A stretch of DNA of 34,641 bases from Rhodoferax sp. (GTDB lineage: Bacteria; Pseudomonadota; Gammaproteobacteria; Burkholderiales; Burkholderiaceae_C). How positions within the stretch are numbered: position 1 is the first letter of the stretch; each line of letters begins with the position of its first letter. The stretch lies in the NCBI GenBank assembly GCA_025351745.1, contig JANXVI010000070.1, forward strand, positions 1-34,641, read 5' to 3'. The notes below the pieces were generated by a model. The model did not search any database. It saw nothing but the letters and a program-made list of their open reading frames with translations, and was not told the DNA's origin. Shown one piece after another: positions 1-8,894 of the stretch. The translations under genes were made by a program, and so were the position numbers.

Positions 1-429
1 TTGCAGGATCGCTTCCCCAACGCCTTCTACGTGCGCCCGGCGCTGGTGCAAATGCCCGCACAAACCGAGGTGGTGCGGCACGAGACATTCGTACCCATCC
101 TCTACGTGATGCAGTACAGCGAACTGGTTGAAGCGATTGCATTGAACAACGATGTGCCCCAAGGTCTGTCGTCGTCCATCTTCACCACCGACGTGCGTGA
201 GGCCGAGCAGTTCATGTCGGCGGCCGGCTCGGACTGCGGCATTGCGAATGTCAACATCGGCACCTCGGGCGCAGAGATTGGCGGTGCATTTGGCGGCGAG
301 AAGCAGACCGGTGGTGGCCGCGAGTCAGGCTCGGACGCGTGGAAGGCTTATATGCGCCGGGCGACGAACACGGTCAACTACTCGCGAGACCTGCCACTGG
401 CCCAGGGCGTACGTTTTGATTTGGAATAG
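1..429 (+). CDS. Aldehyde dehydrogenase, ALDH7/AmaB-like (C-terminal part, truncated by window edge)
   Basis: Open frame from base 1 to TAG at 427-429; protein contains [38 protein letters not shown], typical of the C-terminus of aminoadipate-semialdehyde dehydrogenase-type ALDHs. Confidence 0.88.
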   Translation: MQDRFPNAFYVRPALVQMPAQTEVVRHETFVPILYVMQYSELVEAIALNNDVPQGLSSSIFTTDVREAEQFMSAAGSDCGIANVNIGTSGAEIGGAFGGEKQTGGGRESGSDAWKAYMRRATNTVNYSRDLPLAQGVRFDLE

Positions 430-637
430 GGTGAATTGAAAGACCAGGGGTTTCGCTTGACCCCTGCGTTGGAGAGAGAATCTGCCCGTGCCGGCGACCC
501 GGCGCAACAGCGGGCCTTGGACTACCAAACGCCACTCATTCCCAGAAAGTGGCATTCCAGCCCACCCCTTCCCCCTTTGGCCGCCCAGCGCGACAAGCCG
601 CGTTATGCTCGCAGGCTTGCCAACACCAAAGGTGACC

Positions 638-2830
638 ATGAACTGTTTGTTATCCCAAACCATCTTGAAACCGGCACTGGGCACGCTGCTGATCGCAGTT
701 GTATCCGTGTGCGGCGCTCTGGAAATTCCGCCTGCACCGGTTGCCCCGGTCAAGGAAGTGAGTGAAACGCTACACGGCGTCACACTGAAAGACCCCTATC
801 GCTATTTAGAAAATACCAAGGCTCCCGAGGTGCAAAACTGGTACAAGGGCCAAGGCGAACACGCCCGCGCTACGCTGGACAACATTGCCGGTCGCGATGC
901 GCTGGAGAAACGCATCACCGAGCTGACCTCAGCCAGCGGGGACGCCATCAACAGAATCACCCGAATGCCGGGCGACAAGATTTTTTACATGAAGCGCCCC
1001 AAGGGTGAGCGCCAATTCAAGCTGGCCATGCGGGTGGGCCTGCAGGGTGCCGAACGTATTTTGGTGGACCCCGAGGTCGACGCCAAGCGCACCGGCGTGC
1101 CGCACGCCATCAACTACTTCCAACCCTCGTGGGACGGAAAATACGTGGCCTATGGTATGTCAGCCGGTGGCTCCGAAGACGCGTCGCTCTACGTGGTTGA
1201 CGTTGCCAGCGGTAAAACCGTGGGCGATGCAACTCCCCGAGTGCACGAGGGCATGGTGGGCTGGTTACCTGACAGCCGCTCATTAACATATAACCAGCTC
1301 AAGTTGCCGACCAAGGGCGAATCCGATACCGAAGTCTTTCTTGACACTTCTGTCATGTGGCTCAAGGTGGGGGCGCCCACAAGCCAGGCCAAGGCTGTGT
1401 TTGGCCCAACAGTGACCAAAAATCTGGGCCTGGCGCGACTAGACGTAGCTTCGATCCAATTTGCGCCGGAGAGCCCCTGGATGATCGCCCGCACGACCGA
1501 TACCACCTTGCCGGAAGGACTTTTGTTTGTCGCCCGCACCGCCGATCTGGGCAAGCCAAATATCGTATGGACCAAAATTTCGGGCTATGACGACAAAATC
1601 ACTGAAGTGGAATTGCGTGGCAATGATTTGTACCTCATGACCCACAACCATGCGCCGCGCAAGCATGTCATGAAGCTCGACCTGCGCAAGCCGCAGTTGC
1701 AAAATGCAATAGAAGTGGTGGCGTCGCCCACCGATGGCGTTTTGGAAGAGTTCTCTCTCACGCGCGATGCATTGATTGCGTCCATACGCCAGGGCACCGA
1801 CATCGTCCTGCGCCGCTATGTGGATGACAAACCGCAGGGCGAGCCCATCCCCATGCCCTTCAAGGGTGCGGCCAGTGTGAGCCATGACACCGCGCACGCC
1901 TATACAGATGTGCTGTACACGCTCAGTGGCTGGACGCAAATGCCTTTGACCTTTGTACTCAAGGGCAATACTTCTGTCGACTCCGGTTTGCGCGTTAATC
2001 CGGCGCTCCCGCACCCGCCTGAAGTAGAAGTTCTGAACGTAGAAGTACCTAGCCATGACGGTGCCTTGGTACCTATGACTTTGCTCTTCAAGAAAGGGCT
2101 AAAGCGCGACGGCAGCAACCCCACTTTGCTCAACGCCTATGGTGCCTACGGTTTTTCAATGACTGCAGGTTTTACGGCTCCACGTCTGGCTTGGATTGAA
2201 CAAGGCGGCGTGCTGGCGCTGGCCAACGTACGGGGCAGCGGTGTAAATGGCGACGACTGGTACCGTGCAGGCCAAAAGGCCATGAAGTCCAACACCTGGA
2301 AAGACGGAGTGGCTTGCGCACAGTACCTGATCGCCCAAGGCTTTGCGACACCGAAGACGCTAGCAGTCATGGGCACTAGCGCCGGCGGCATCTTTGTAGG
2401 CCGCACTGTGACCGCAGCACCCGAACTGTTCGCCGCAGCGATTTTCGATGTAGGCGTTATAGACGCAGTGCGTGCAGAAGACAGTGCCAATGGCATCACC
2501 AACACTTCCGAGTTCGGCAGTGCTGCGAACCCAAAGGAGTTTCCCGCTCTTCTGGAGATGAGCACCTACCACCACATCGTGGAAGGCACGTCCTATCCCG
2601 CTGTTTTGCTGGTGCATGGCATGAATGACCCGCGTGTGGATGTTTGGCACAGCGGAAAAGCGGCCGCGCGCCTGCAGGCAGCCACTGCCAGCAAAAAACC
2701 CATCCTGTTACGGCTGGACATGCAGGCGGGCCACGGCATGGGTAGCACGGCAACCCAACGCAACGCCATGTCGGCAGACATCTACGCCTTCTTGCTATGG
2801 CAAATGGGCAAAACCTCATTGAAGGAATAG
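638..2830 (+). CDS. Prolyl oligopeptidase family serine peptidase (S9A), exported
   Basis: ORF 488..2830; preferred ATG at 638 follows AAGGTG and gives a signal-like N-terminus; KDPYRYLEN, NVRGSG..DDWYRAG, GTSAGG nucleophile motif, C-terminal HGMND..V and AGHG. Confidence 0.88.
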   Translation: MNCLLSQTILKPALGTLLIAVVSVCGALEIPPAPVAPVKEVSETLHGVTLKDPYRYLENTKAPEVQNWYKGQGEHARATLDNIAGRDALEKRITELTSASGDAINRITRMPGDKIFYMKRPKGERQFKLAMRVGLQGAERILVDPEVDAKRTGVPHAINYFQPSWDGKYVAYGMSAGGSEDASLYVVDVASGKTVGDATPRVHEGMVGWLPDSRSLTYNQLKLPTKGESDTEVFLDTSVMWLKVGAPTSQAKAVFGPTVTKNLGLARLDVASIQFAPESPWMIARTTDTTLPEGLLFVARTADLGKPNIVWTKISGYDDKITEVELRGNDLYLMTHNHAPRKHVMKLDLRKPQLQNAIEVVASPTDGVLEEFSLTRDALIASIRQGTDIVLRRYVDDKPQGEPIPMPFKGAASVSHDTAHAYTDVLYTLSGWTQMPLTFVLKGNTSVDSGLRVNPALPHPPEVEVLNVEVPSHDGALVPMTLLFKKGLKRDGSNPTLLNAYGAYGFSMTAGFTAPRLAWIEQGGVLALANVRGSGVNGDDWYRAGQKAMKSNTWKDGVACAQYLIAQGFATPKTLAVMGTSAGGIFVGRTVTAAPELFAAAIFDVGVIDAVRAEDSANGITNTSEFGSAANPKEFPALLEMSTYHHIVEGTSYPAVLLVHGMNDPRVDVWHSGKAAARLQAATASKKPILLRLDMQAGHGMGSTATQRNAMSADIYAFLLWQMGKTSLKE

Positions 2831-2834
2831 GCCC

Positions 2835-3755
2835 GTGAGAACCAAACTACATGCGCCCACTGCAGTGGCCTGGATGGTGATGGCCTTCTGCCCAATGGTA
2901 TGGGCCAAACCGGTACCGCAAATCAGCCAGGCCGACATCATCAAAAATTCGGCACCTGGCGACTGGCGCAGGCTAGACCCCGAGAATACGGTGGTCATGG
3001 AGATCAACGGCCAGGCTGTCATCATGGAACTGGCGCCGCGTTTTGCACCCAAGCACGCAGCCAACATCCGTACGCTGACCCGCGAAGGCTACTACACCGG
3101 CTCTGCCGTGGTGCGCGTGCAAGACAACTACGTCACGCAGTGGGCCGACCCGGCGGATGATGAAAAGGAGAAAGAAAAGCTCAAGCCCTTGGGCACGGCG
3201 CTGGCCGAATTGCCGGCCGAGTTTTCCATTCCGTTCAAAGGCTTGCCGATCACCAAGTTCACCGACCCCGATGGCTGGGCGCCGGTCAGCGGCTTTGTCG
3301 ATGGCATGCCGGTGGCGGCAGACCCTGGCAAGAACAAGGCCTGGCTCGCACACTGCTACGGCGTGGTCGGCGCGGCACGCGGCACTAAGCCCGACAGCAG
3401 CAATGGAACCAGCCTCTACGCCATCAATGGCCAGGCACCACGGGCGCTGGACCTGAACATCACCGTGGTGGGTCGCATCGTCAAGGGCATGGAAGTTCTG
3501 TCATCCATGCCCCGCGGCCCCGGGCCTATGGGTTTTTATGACAAGCCCGATGCCTATATCCCCATCACCCGCGCACGCATGCTGGCCGACATCCCCGCTA
3601 CCGAGCAGCCCAACATCGAGATCATGCGCACCGACACCGTAACCTGGCGCAATCTCGTAGAAACCAGCCGCCACGCGATTGGTGGCTGGGCGGTGCGCAG
3701 CGCGCTGCACAGCAATATTTGCAATCGCAGCGTGCCGACACGCCCCATTCCCTAG
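2835..3755 (+). CDS. Peptidylprolyl isomerase, cyclophilin type, predicted exported
   Basis: GTG start 4 bp after the previous stop; signal-like N-terminus; cyclophilin-like elements [29 protein letters not shown] and [21 protein letters not shown]. Confidence 0.82.
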   Translation: MRTKLHAPTAVAWMVMAFCPMVWAKPVPQISQADIIKNSAPGDWRRLDPENTVVMEINGQAVIMELAPRFAPKHAANIRTLTREGYYTGSAVVRVQDNYVTQWADPADDEKEKEKLKPLGTALAELPAEFSIPFKGLPITKFTDPDGWAPVSGFVDGMPVAADPGKNKAWLAHCYGVVGAARGTKPDSSNGTSLYAINGQAPRALDLNITVVGRIVKGMEVLSSMPRGPGPMGFYDKPDAYIPITRARMLADIPATEQPNIEIMRTDTVTWRNLVETSRHAIGGWAVRSALHSNICNRSVPTRPIP

Positions 3756-3767
3756 GACACACCCTCG

Positions 3768-5261
3768 ATGACCGCATCCTCCGCACTGGCGCCATTGAAC
3801 GCCACCTTCAAACGCCTGCACCACTTCAACCACCTAGCCAGCATCGCCAGCTGGGACCAGGCCGCCATGATGCCGACCAAGGGCAACGAGGCACGCGCAG
3901 AGGCCATGGCCGAGCTGCAGGTGCTGATGCACCAGACCTTGACTGATCCCGCACTCAAGGCGCAGTTCGACGCTGCACAGCAATCGAATCTGGCCGAAGC
4001 CGACCAGGCCAGCCTGACCGAAATGCGCCGCGAATGGGCAACGGTCAACCGCCTGCCACAGGATTTGGTAGAAGCGCAAAGCCTGGCCGGTGCGCGTTGC
4101 GAACACGCGTGGCGCACCCAGCGCAAGGCCAACGACTGGCAAGGCTTTTTGGAAAACTTTCGCGAGGTCGTCAAACTGGCGCGGCAGGAGGCTGAGTTTT
4201 TGGCCGATGCCACCGGCAGCACGCCCTACGAAGCGCTGATGGACAAGTTCGAGCCGGGCATGTCTGGAAAAGCTATCACTGCATTGTTTGGAGATGTTAA
4301 AACTTGGTTGCCCGACCTGATCAGCAAGGTGATTGCCAAGCAAGCGTCCGAAGTCGTGGTGCAGGCCACTGGGCCTTTCCCCATCGACAAGCAACGCGCC
4401 TTGGGTGTCGAAGTCATGGGGCTGCTGGGCTTTGACTTTGAAGCGGGTCGGCTGGACATTTCCACCCATCCGTTCTGCGGTGGTGTGCCACAAGATGTGC
4501 GCATCACCACACGCTACAACCCGGACACATTCGCGCCCAGCCTGATGGGCATCATCCACGAGACCGGCCACGCCCGCTACGAGCAACGCCTGCCGCGTGA
4601 CACGCTGTACCTGCCCGTAGGCCGTGCGCGGTCCATGGGCATACACGAGAGTCAAAGCCTGTCGTTCGAGATGCAGTTGGCCCGCAACCCGGCTTTCCTG
4701 CAACTGATTGCGCCGCTGGTGAAAAAGCACCTGGGCGACCAGACCGCTTTTGATGCGGAAGACCTGGCACGCATGATGACCCGTGTGAAGCGCGGCTTTA
4801 TCCGCGTCGATGCGGATGAGCTCACCTACCCGGCCCATGTGATCTTGCGTTTCGAGATCGAACGTGCGCTGATTTCCGGTGATATAGATGCCGACGACAT
4901 CCCCGCACTGTGGACCGCCAAGATGCAGGAGTACCTAGGTGTGGATGTGGCGGGCAATTTCGACCACGGGTGCCTGCAGGACATCCACTGGCCGATGGGC
5001 ATGTTCGGGTATTTCCCCAGCTACACGCTGGGTGCCATGTACGCCGCGCAATATTTCGCGACCATTCGCAAGCTGCACCCGGACATGGACACCCGCATTG
5101 CCAGTGGCGACCTGTCACCGGTGATGGACTGGCTGGATACCAACATCTGGAGCCAGGCCAGCCGCTGGTCCACCGATGCACTGGTGACGCGCGCTACCGG
5201 CGAGCCGCTCAATGCCAAGCACTTTCGAAAACACCTGGAAGCTCGGTACTTGGCAGCATGA
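3768..5261 (+). CDS. Carboxypeptidase M32 (carboxypeptidase Taq family metallopeptidase)
   Basis: 497 aa; IIHETGHARYEQ zinc motif (HExxH), GIHESQSL, HPFCGG and typical M32 length. Confidence 0.93.
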   Translation: MTASSALAPLNATFKRLHHFNHLASIASWDQAAMMPTKGNEARAEAMAELQVLMHQTLTDPALKAQFDAAQQSNLAEADQASLTEMRREWATVNRLPQDLVEAQSLAGARCEHAWRTQRKANDWQGFLENFREVVKLARQEAEFLADATGSTPYEALMDKFEPGMSGKAITALFGDVKTWLPDLISKVIAKQASEVVVQATGPFPIDKQRALGVEVMGLLGFDFEAGRLDISTHPFCGGVPQDVRITTRYNPDTFAPSLMGIIHETGHARYEQRLPRDTLYLPVGRARSMGIHESQSLSFEMQLARNPAFLQLIAPLVKKHLGDQTAFDAEDLARMMTRVKRGFIRVDADELTYPAHVILRFEIERALISGDIDADDIPALWTAKMQEYLGVDVAGNFDHGCLQDIHWPMGMFGYFPSYTLGAMYAAQYFATIRKLHPDMDTRIASGDLSPVMDWLDTNIWSQASRWSTDALVTRATGEPLNAKHFRKHLEARYLAA

Positions 5262-5306
5262 GAAACGCCTACCCACCATGCCCATCAGGTGCTAGCCATG
5301 GTGCCC

Positions 5307-5332
5307 AAAAAAACCCCGCTGATGCGGGGCTT
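5307..5332 (-). terminator. Rho-independent terminator of the PEP-CTERM gene
   Basis: CCCCGC-tgat-GCGGGG hairpin with an A-run on the + strand left side (U-run on the minus transcript), just downstream of the minus-strand gene. Confidence 0.75.
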
Positions 5333-5355
5333 GGTCAGTCAATTCGTCGCAATAC

Positions 5356-5958
5356 TTAGGCGGCGAGCGACGACTTGCGGTTCTTACGGCGGGTCACAGC
5401 ACCCAGAATACCCAGACCAGCCAACATCATGGCGTAGGTTTCGGGTTCAGGAACCGCGTTGACAGCCGAGCTCACACCGGACAGGTGCACGCTATATGCG
5501 GAGCCCATATCGCCGTGATTGGCTGGTTGCGTCCACTGCGCCAGTGGAATTGCTGTCTGGCTATCGAAGTTGAAGCCTTGGGCCAAAGTCGTGCCGTTGG
5601 CAAAATTGTTGTACGTTGCAATCGTGAACTTGTAGCTACCGGCAACCAGGTTGGCAAATGTCAATCCGGAGTCAAAACGCGTTTGTCCGGGGGCGATGCT
5701 GGCATTGTCATCGTTTTGGCCGAGCAGCGACCAACCGGTGTTGGTCTGAGACCAGACGGCGGTAATGGGGTCGAAATTGATCCCGTCCAGGAATGAGTCG
5801 GTCCAGACCTTGACATTGGTGGCGTCCGACGCCAATTCAAAATTGATTTGAATAACGTCTTTGTGGGTGGCAATGTTTCCATTGAAGTCAAACTGTGCAG
5901 CGTGCGCGCTGGCAACTGCGGTCAAGGCCAAAACCAATGCGAGTGGTTTAAAGTTCAT
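5356..5958 (-). CDS. PEP-CTERM sorting domain protein (DVUA0089-like)
   Basis: Signal peptide MNFKPLALVLALTAVASAHA; C-terminal VPEPETYAMMLAGLGILGAVTRRKNRK is a classical PEP-CTERM sorting signal. Confidence 0.92.
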   Translation of the reverse strand: MNFKPLALVLALTAVASAHAAQFDFNGNIATHKDVIQINFELASDATNVKVWTDSFLDGINFDPITAVWSQTNTGWSLLGQNDDNASIAPGQTRFDSGLTFANLVAGSYKFTIATYNNFANGTTLAQGFNFDSQTAIPLAQWTQPANHGDMGSAYSVHLSGVSSAVNAVPEPETYAMMLAGLGILGAVTRRKNRKSSLAA

Positions 5959-6089
5959 AAATGATTGTTTTCTCTAAGATTGGATAAAACCCCGCTCTCC
6001 CGAGCAAGGTTTGGTTTTGAACACCGGTCTTGCGTAGGGCAAGTCTCAGCGACGCGCCGCAGTGTAGGTGGGGACGCACGAACTGCCTA

Positions 6090-6105
6090 TAGTCCGAACG
6101 GACTA
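6090..6105. promoter_or_regulatory. Perfect 16-bp palindrome (candidate operator)
   Basis: TAGTCCG-AA-CGGACTA in the intergenic region between the PEP-CTERM gene and the CsgG-like gene. Confidence 0.45.
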
Positions 6106-6144
6106 ATGCCCCATCGATGGCCGCTCAACGCCCATTTGAAGGCC

Positions 6145-7005
6145 TCACAAGGCTTTGGTGGATGTCTTCCTGGACGCCACTGGCGGCGGCAAATCTTTTG
6201 CCATTAATTCACGCGCCTGCACCACCAGTTTGTTGTGCGCATCCAAAAACGCAGCGGCAATAACCTTGCCCTCGTTGGTATTGCTCCAGCCCATGCCGCC
6301 CGCGCCACCCATACCGCCGAAGGCCAAGCCCCCCAGGCCCAAGTCTGTGGTGCGTGCAGCACCGGTAGCGGCAGCAACCTGCTCCGTGGTTTCGTTGTCG
6401 GTCAGTAGTAGCGCCACCTGCGCTTCCTTGAACTTGATCTGCTCGACGATGCCAATCAACGCGCCGAGGTCGCGCACGACAGGGATATGGGCCAGCACGC
6501 CGCCCAGGCTGCGCCCGGCGTCCTGCTCGCTAAAAGTCAGGTTGGGAATCAGCGTGTACTGTGCCTCGTAACCCTTGCCTTTCTCCACCGTATTACCGTG
6601 CTTGCGCAGGATTCCGCTGTCTTTCAACTGCTGCTCCTGGATCGTTCCGTGCAATCCGGCTGAGCGGTCCACCACCCGAAAGCACCCGCTTTGCTGTGCC
6701 AGCAAACGCACCAGTGGCACGGGCGAACTGGGCAGGTTGTAACTGCTGCTCATCACATAGCCATTGGGGTTTTCGGCCAGAGCCAGCGTGGCTACCGGTG
6801 CATCGCATTTGACCAGCGACTGGTTCGCACCTTTGGCACCTGCCGGGCCAGCGGAGCCGGTGACCTCGGAGCTGCCGCCACCCAACTCGGTTCCTTTCTT
6901 GCCGCATCCGGGCAAAACCGCAAGTGAGCACAACATGACCGCAAGCACCAAGGGAGCGCGGGCAAAAGAAGGTGGGTGAAAACGAATCAGAACGGATGAA
7001 GGCAT
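6145..7005 (-). CDS. CsgG/HfaB-like lipoprotein
   Basis: ORF 6145..7050; ATG at 7005 preceded by AAGGA; lipobox LAVLPGCGKKG; FRVVDRSAG...QYTLIPNLTF and glycine-rich segment resemble CsgG-family proteins. Confidence 0.7.
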   Translation of the reverse strand: MPSSVLIRFHPPSFARAPLVLAVMLCSLAVLPGCGKKGTELGGGSSEVTGSAGPAGAKGANQSLVKCDAPVATLALAENPNGYVMSSSYNLPSSPVPLVRLLAQQSGCFRVVDRSAGLHGTIQEQQLKDSGILRKHGNTVEKGKGYEAQYTLIPNLTFSEQDAGRSLGGVLAHIPVVRDLGALIGIVEQIKFKEAQVALLLTDNETTEQVAAATGAARTTDLGLGGLAFGGMGGAGGMGWSNTNEGKVIAAAFLDAHNKLVVQARELMAKDLPPPVASRKTSTKAL

Positions 7006-7068
7006 GGATGGGTTCCTTGAAAAGGCGGGCGAATGGTAACCGAGTGCCAAGCCAGCAGCAGGCAGAGG

Positions 7069-7300
7069 GCTTCACCCGCAAATTGGGCATGATGCCCCTG
7101 GACTGGTCTAATTCCGTTTCCAAATCATTTCTGTCTAGGCGTGAAGCCGCAGACAGTGCTACGGCACGGCAAGCCGAAGCAACACCGACAGGGATGATCT
7201 AGAAATGGAATAGCCCCGTGTGGGTGAAGGGCCAGGACATAGGCCTGGGTCATCACATACGCCATGTCACGCTGCTCAACGTTGCGCGCCCTGATTGGCT
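7069..7300 (+). pseudogene. Remnant of a WS/DGAT acyltransferase gene, interrupted by a ~100 bp insertion
   Basis: 7070-7112 (cttcacccgcaaattgggcatgatgcccctggactggtct) and 7206-7285 (gtgtgggtgaagggccaggacata...catcacatacgccatgtcacgctgc) align to 9060-9173 of the intact WS/DGAT gene; the interval between them has no counterpart. Confidence 0.82.
7111..7211. mobile_element. Candidate small non-autonomous element (MITE-like, 101 bp)
   Basis: Begins ATTCCGTTTC and ends GAAATGGAAT (9/10 inverted match); internal hairpin CTGTCT...AGACAG; interrupts WS/DGAT-homologous sequence. Confidence 0.4.
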
Positions 7301-7805
7301 GTCCAGGCACGCCCTAGTTATCAACTTGGACTGAAATCAACTTGCCGATGGCCGTAGTCGTCTTCCATCTGCCTGAGCCCATCGGGTACGCATGCGCACC
7401 ACCAATGGACTGTATCGAGTGAACAGGGGCCGAAGCGCCGAACACGTGTCGCGCCTTTGTGTCCCAACCCTGAAAGTTGCCTGCATCACATCAGTGCATT
7501 GCTGGCCGAACAAGGCGAGGAGCGGATGACTGCAAAAATCACGCTCTGACCATGAAACCTTGACCGCTGTATATCAACAACACCCAAAATCAAAATTTTG
7601 AAATTTACAAAAAATAGGTTGCTTTATCGCAAAACCTGCGCATTCAGTGTAGGATTTTTGTACGTAAACAGTAGCTGTACTCCATAGTGCCTCCAAACAG
7701 AAATAATGTGCAAAAACGTAGAATTGGGAAAGCAACTGTATTGTGCTATTGAAAAGAGAGCGACAGTCATGCACAATCTATGAGTCAATATATGGGACGT
7801 TCAAA

Positions 7806-8687
7806 ATGAAATTACTAGTCTGCTTGGGATTGAGTGCCGCTTTACTAGCTGGATGCGGGGGCAACGGAGACAGTAGGGGAAACGACTGCACATTAGGCGT
7901 CAATTCGTGCAACGTTCCACCCGTTGCGCGCATAGCAGCAACACAAGCCGTCCTGGTGGGATCAAACGTCGCACTGGATGGCAGCAGCAGTTCCGACGCT
8001 AACAATGACGCTATCAGTTATTTTTGGTCCATTCTGCAAACTCCGAGCGGCAGCACGGCCACCCTGACGACTACAACTTCGGTCAAAACAACATTTGTTC
8101 CTGACCGGGTGGGGACGTATGTGATAACCCTCGTCGCCAGTGACGGTAAGAGCACCGGTGCGTTGGCGACAACCACTGTGACTGCAAGCAATACCAATTT
8201 GACTATCAGTTCGACCTCATTTTCAGAGGGGGGCATTATCCCCATGAGAATAGCAGGGCGGATTGTGGGTGGTAACAACATCTCTCCACAATTGAACATT
8301 TCCGATGTCCCAGTCGGCACCAAACGCTTCGCGATCATCATGGACGATGAGACCGCACCTTGCCAGACCGGTCTGAGCGCCTGTCGTCATTGGAGCGTAT
8401 TGAATCTTCCACTGGCAAAGACAGCTATCGCTGAAGGCGAAGACCTGTTGCTACAGAGTGGTGTTGTCTATGGCACCAACTACATGGTTGGCCCCGGCGG
8501 TGTTGCTGGGGTCGGCTACGCCGGTCCAGTTGCGACATCGCAACACACCTACAAATTAACCGTTTATGCGCTTACGGACAACGTAACTTGGGTTACAGCC
8601 ATACCGGAATACAACAGAGCCAAGTTTGAGCTGGATTTCAAGGCTTTCATTATCGGCAAGGCCACGTTGACAGGCTTCTACCCGTAA
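7806..8687 (+). CDS. Lipoprotein with PKD/Ig-like domain fused to a YbhB/YbcL-type PEBP domain
   Basis: ATG 7806 gives MKLLVCLGLSAALLAGCGG lipobox; PPVARIAATQAVLVGSNVALDGSSSSDANNDAISYFWS is PKD-like; SPQLNISDVPVGTKRFAIIMDDETAP..HWSVLNLP is PEBP-like. Confidence 0.8.
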   Translation: MKLLVCLGLSAALLAGCGGNGDSRGNDCTLGVNSCNVPPVARIAATQAVLVGSNVALDGSSSSDANNDAISYFWSILQTPSGSTATLTTTTSVKTTFVPDRVGTYVITLVASDGKSTGALATTTVTASNTNLTISSTSFSEGGIIPMRIAGRIVGGNNISPQLNISDVPVGTKRFAIIMDDETAPCQTGLSACRHWSVLNLPLAKTAIAEGEDLLLQSGVVYGTNYMVGPGGVAGVGYAGPVATSQHTYKLTVYALTDNVTWVTAIPEYNRAKFELDFKAFIIGKATLTGFYP

Positions 8688-8697
8688 CGACGATTGA

Positions 8698-8728
8698 ATC
8701 CAACCCGTACTATCTTTATGGGTTGGAT
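8698..8728 (+). terminator. Hairpin downstream of the PKD-PEBP gene (possible terminator)
   Basis: ATCCAACCC...GGGTTGGAT, 9-bp perfect stem 11 bp after the stop codon; no clear T-run. Confidence 0.4.
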
Positions 8729-8752
8729 GGCTTGTTGTAAGCCACGGGCATA

Positions 8753-8885
8753 GGCAATGGCCTTACTTTTGTTGGTATTGCGCCAGCCCATGCCTTCGGC
8801 GCCCCCATACTGCCGAAGGCCAAGCGACCCCGACCTAAGACTGGGGTACGTGCAATCCTACTGAGCGGTCCACCACTAGCGAAAG
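8753..8885 (-). pseudogene. Remnant of a CsgG-like lipoprotein gene (second copy of the 6145..7005 gene)
   Basis: 8753-8854 aligns to 6256-6358 (shared gttggtattg.(c/t)ccagcccatgcc and ccgaaggccaagc), then jumps to sequence matching 6648-6680 (cgtgcaatcc..ctgagcggtccaccac). Confidence 0.8.
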
Positions 8886-8894
8886 GCTGTAGCC

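Noticed and set aside
4255-4310. AT-rich patch with aaaagctatcactgcattg in the M32 gene, considered as another copy of the Comamonadaceae-type repeat
   Set aside because: Lacks the gagggcta...ggcc half of the repeat and the protein sequence continues without an obvious insertion.
3834-4838. 334-aa minus-strand ORF antisense to the M32 carboxypeptidase
   Set aside because: The plus frame encodes HETGH and other M32 motifs; the antisense frame is a GC-rich artefact.
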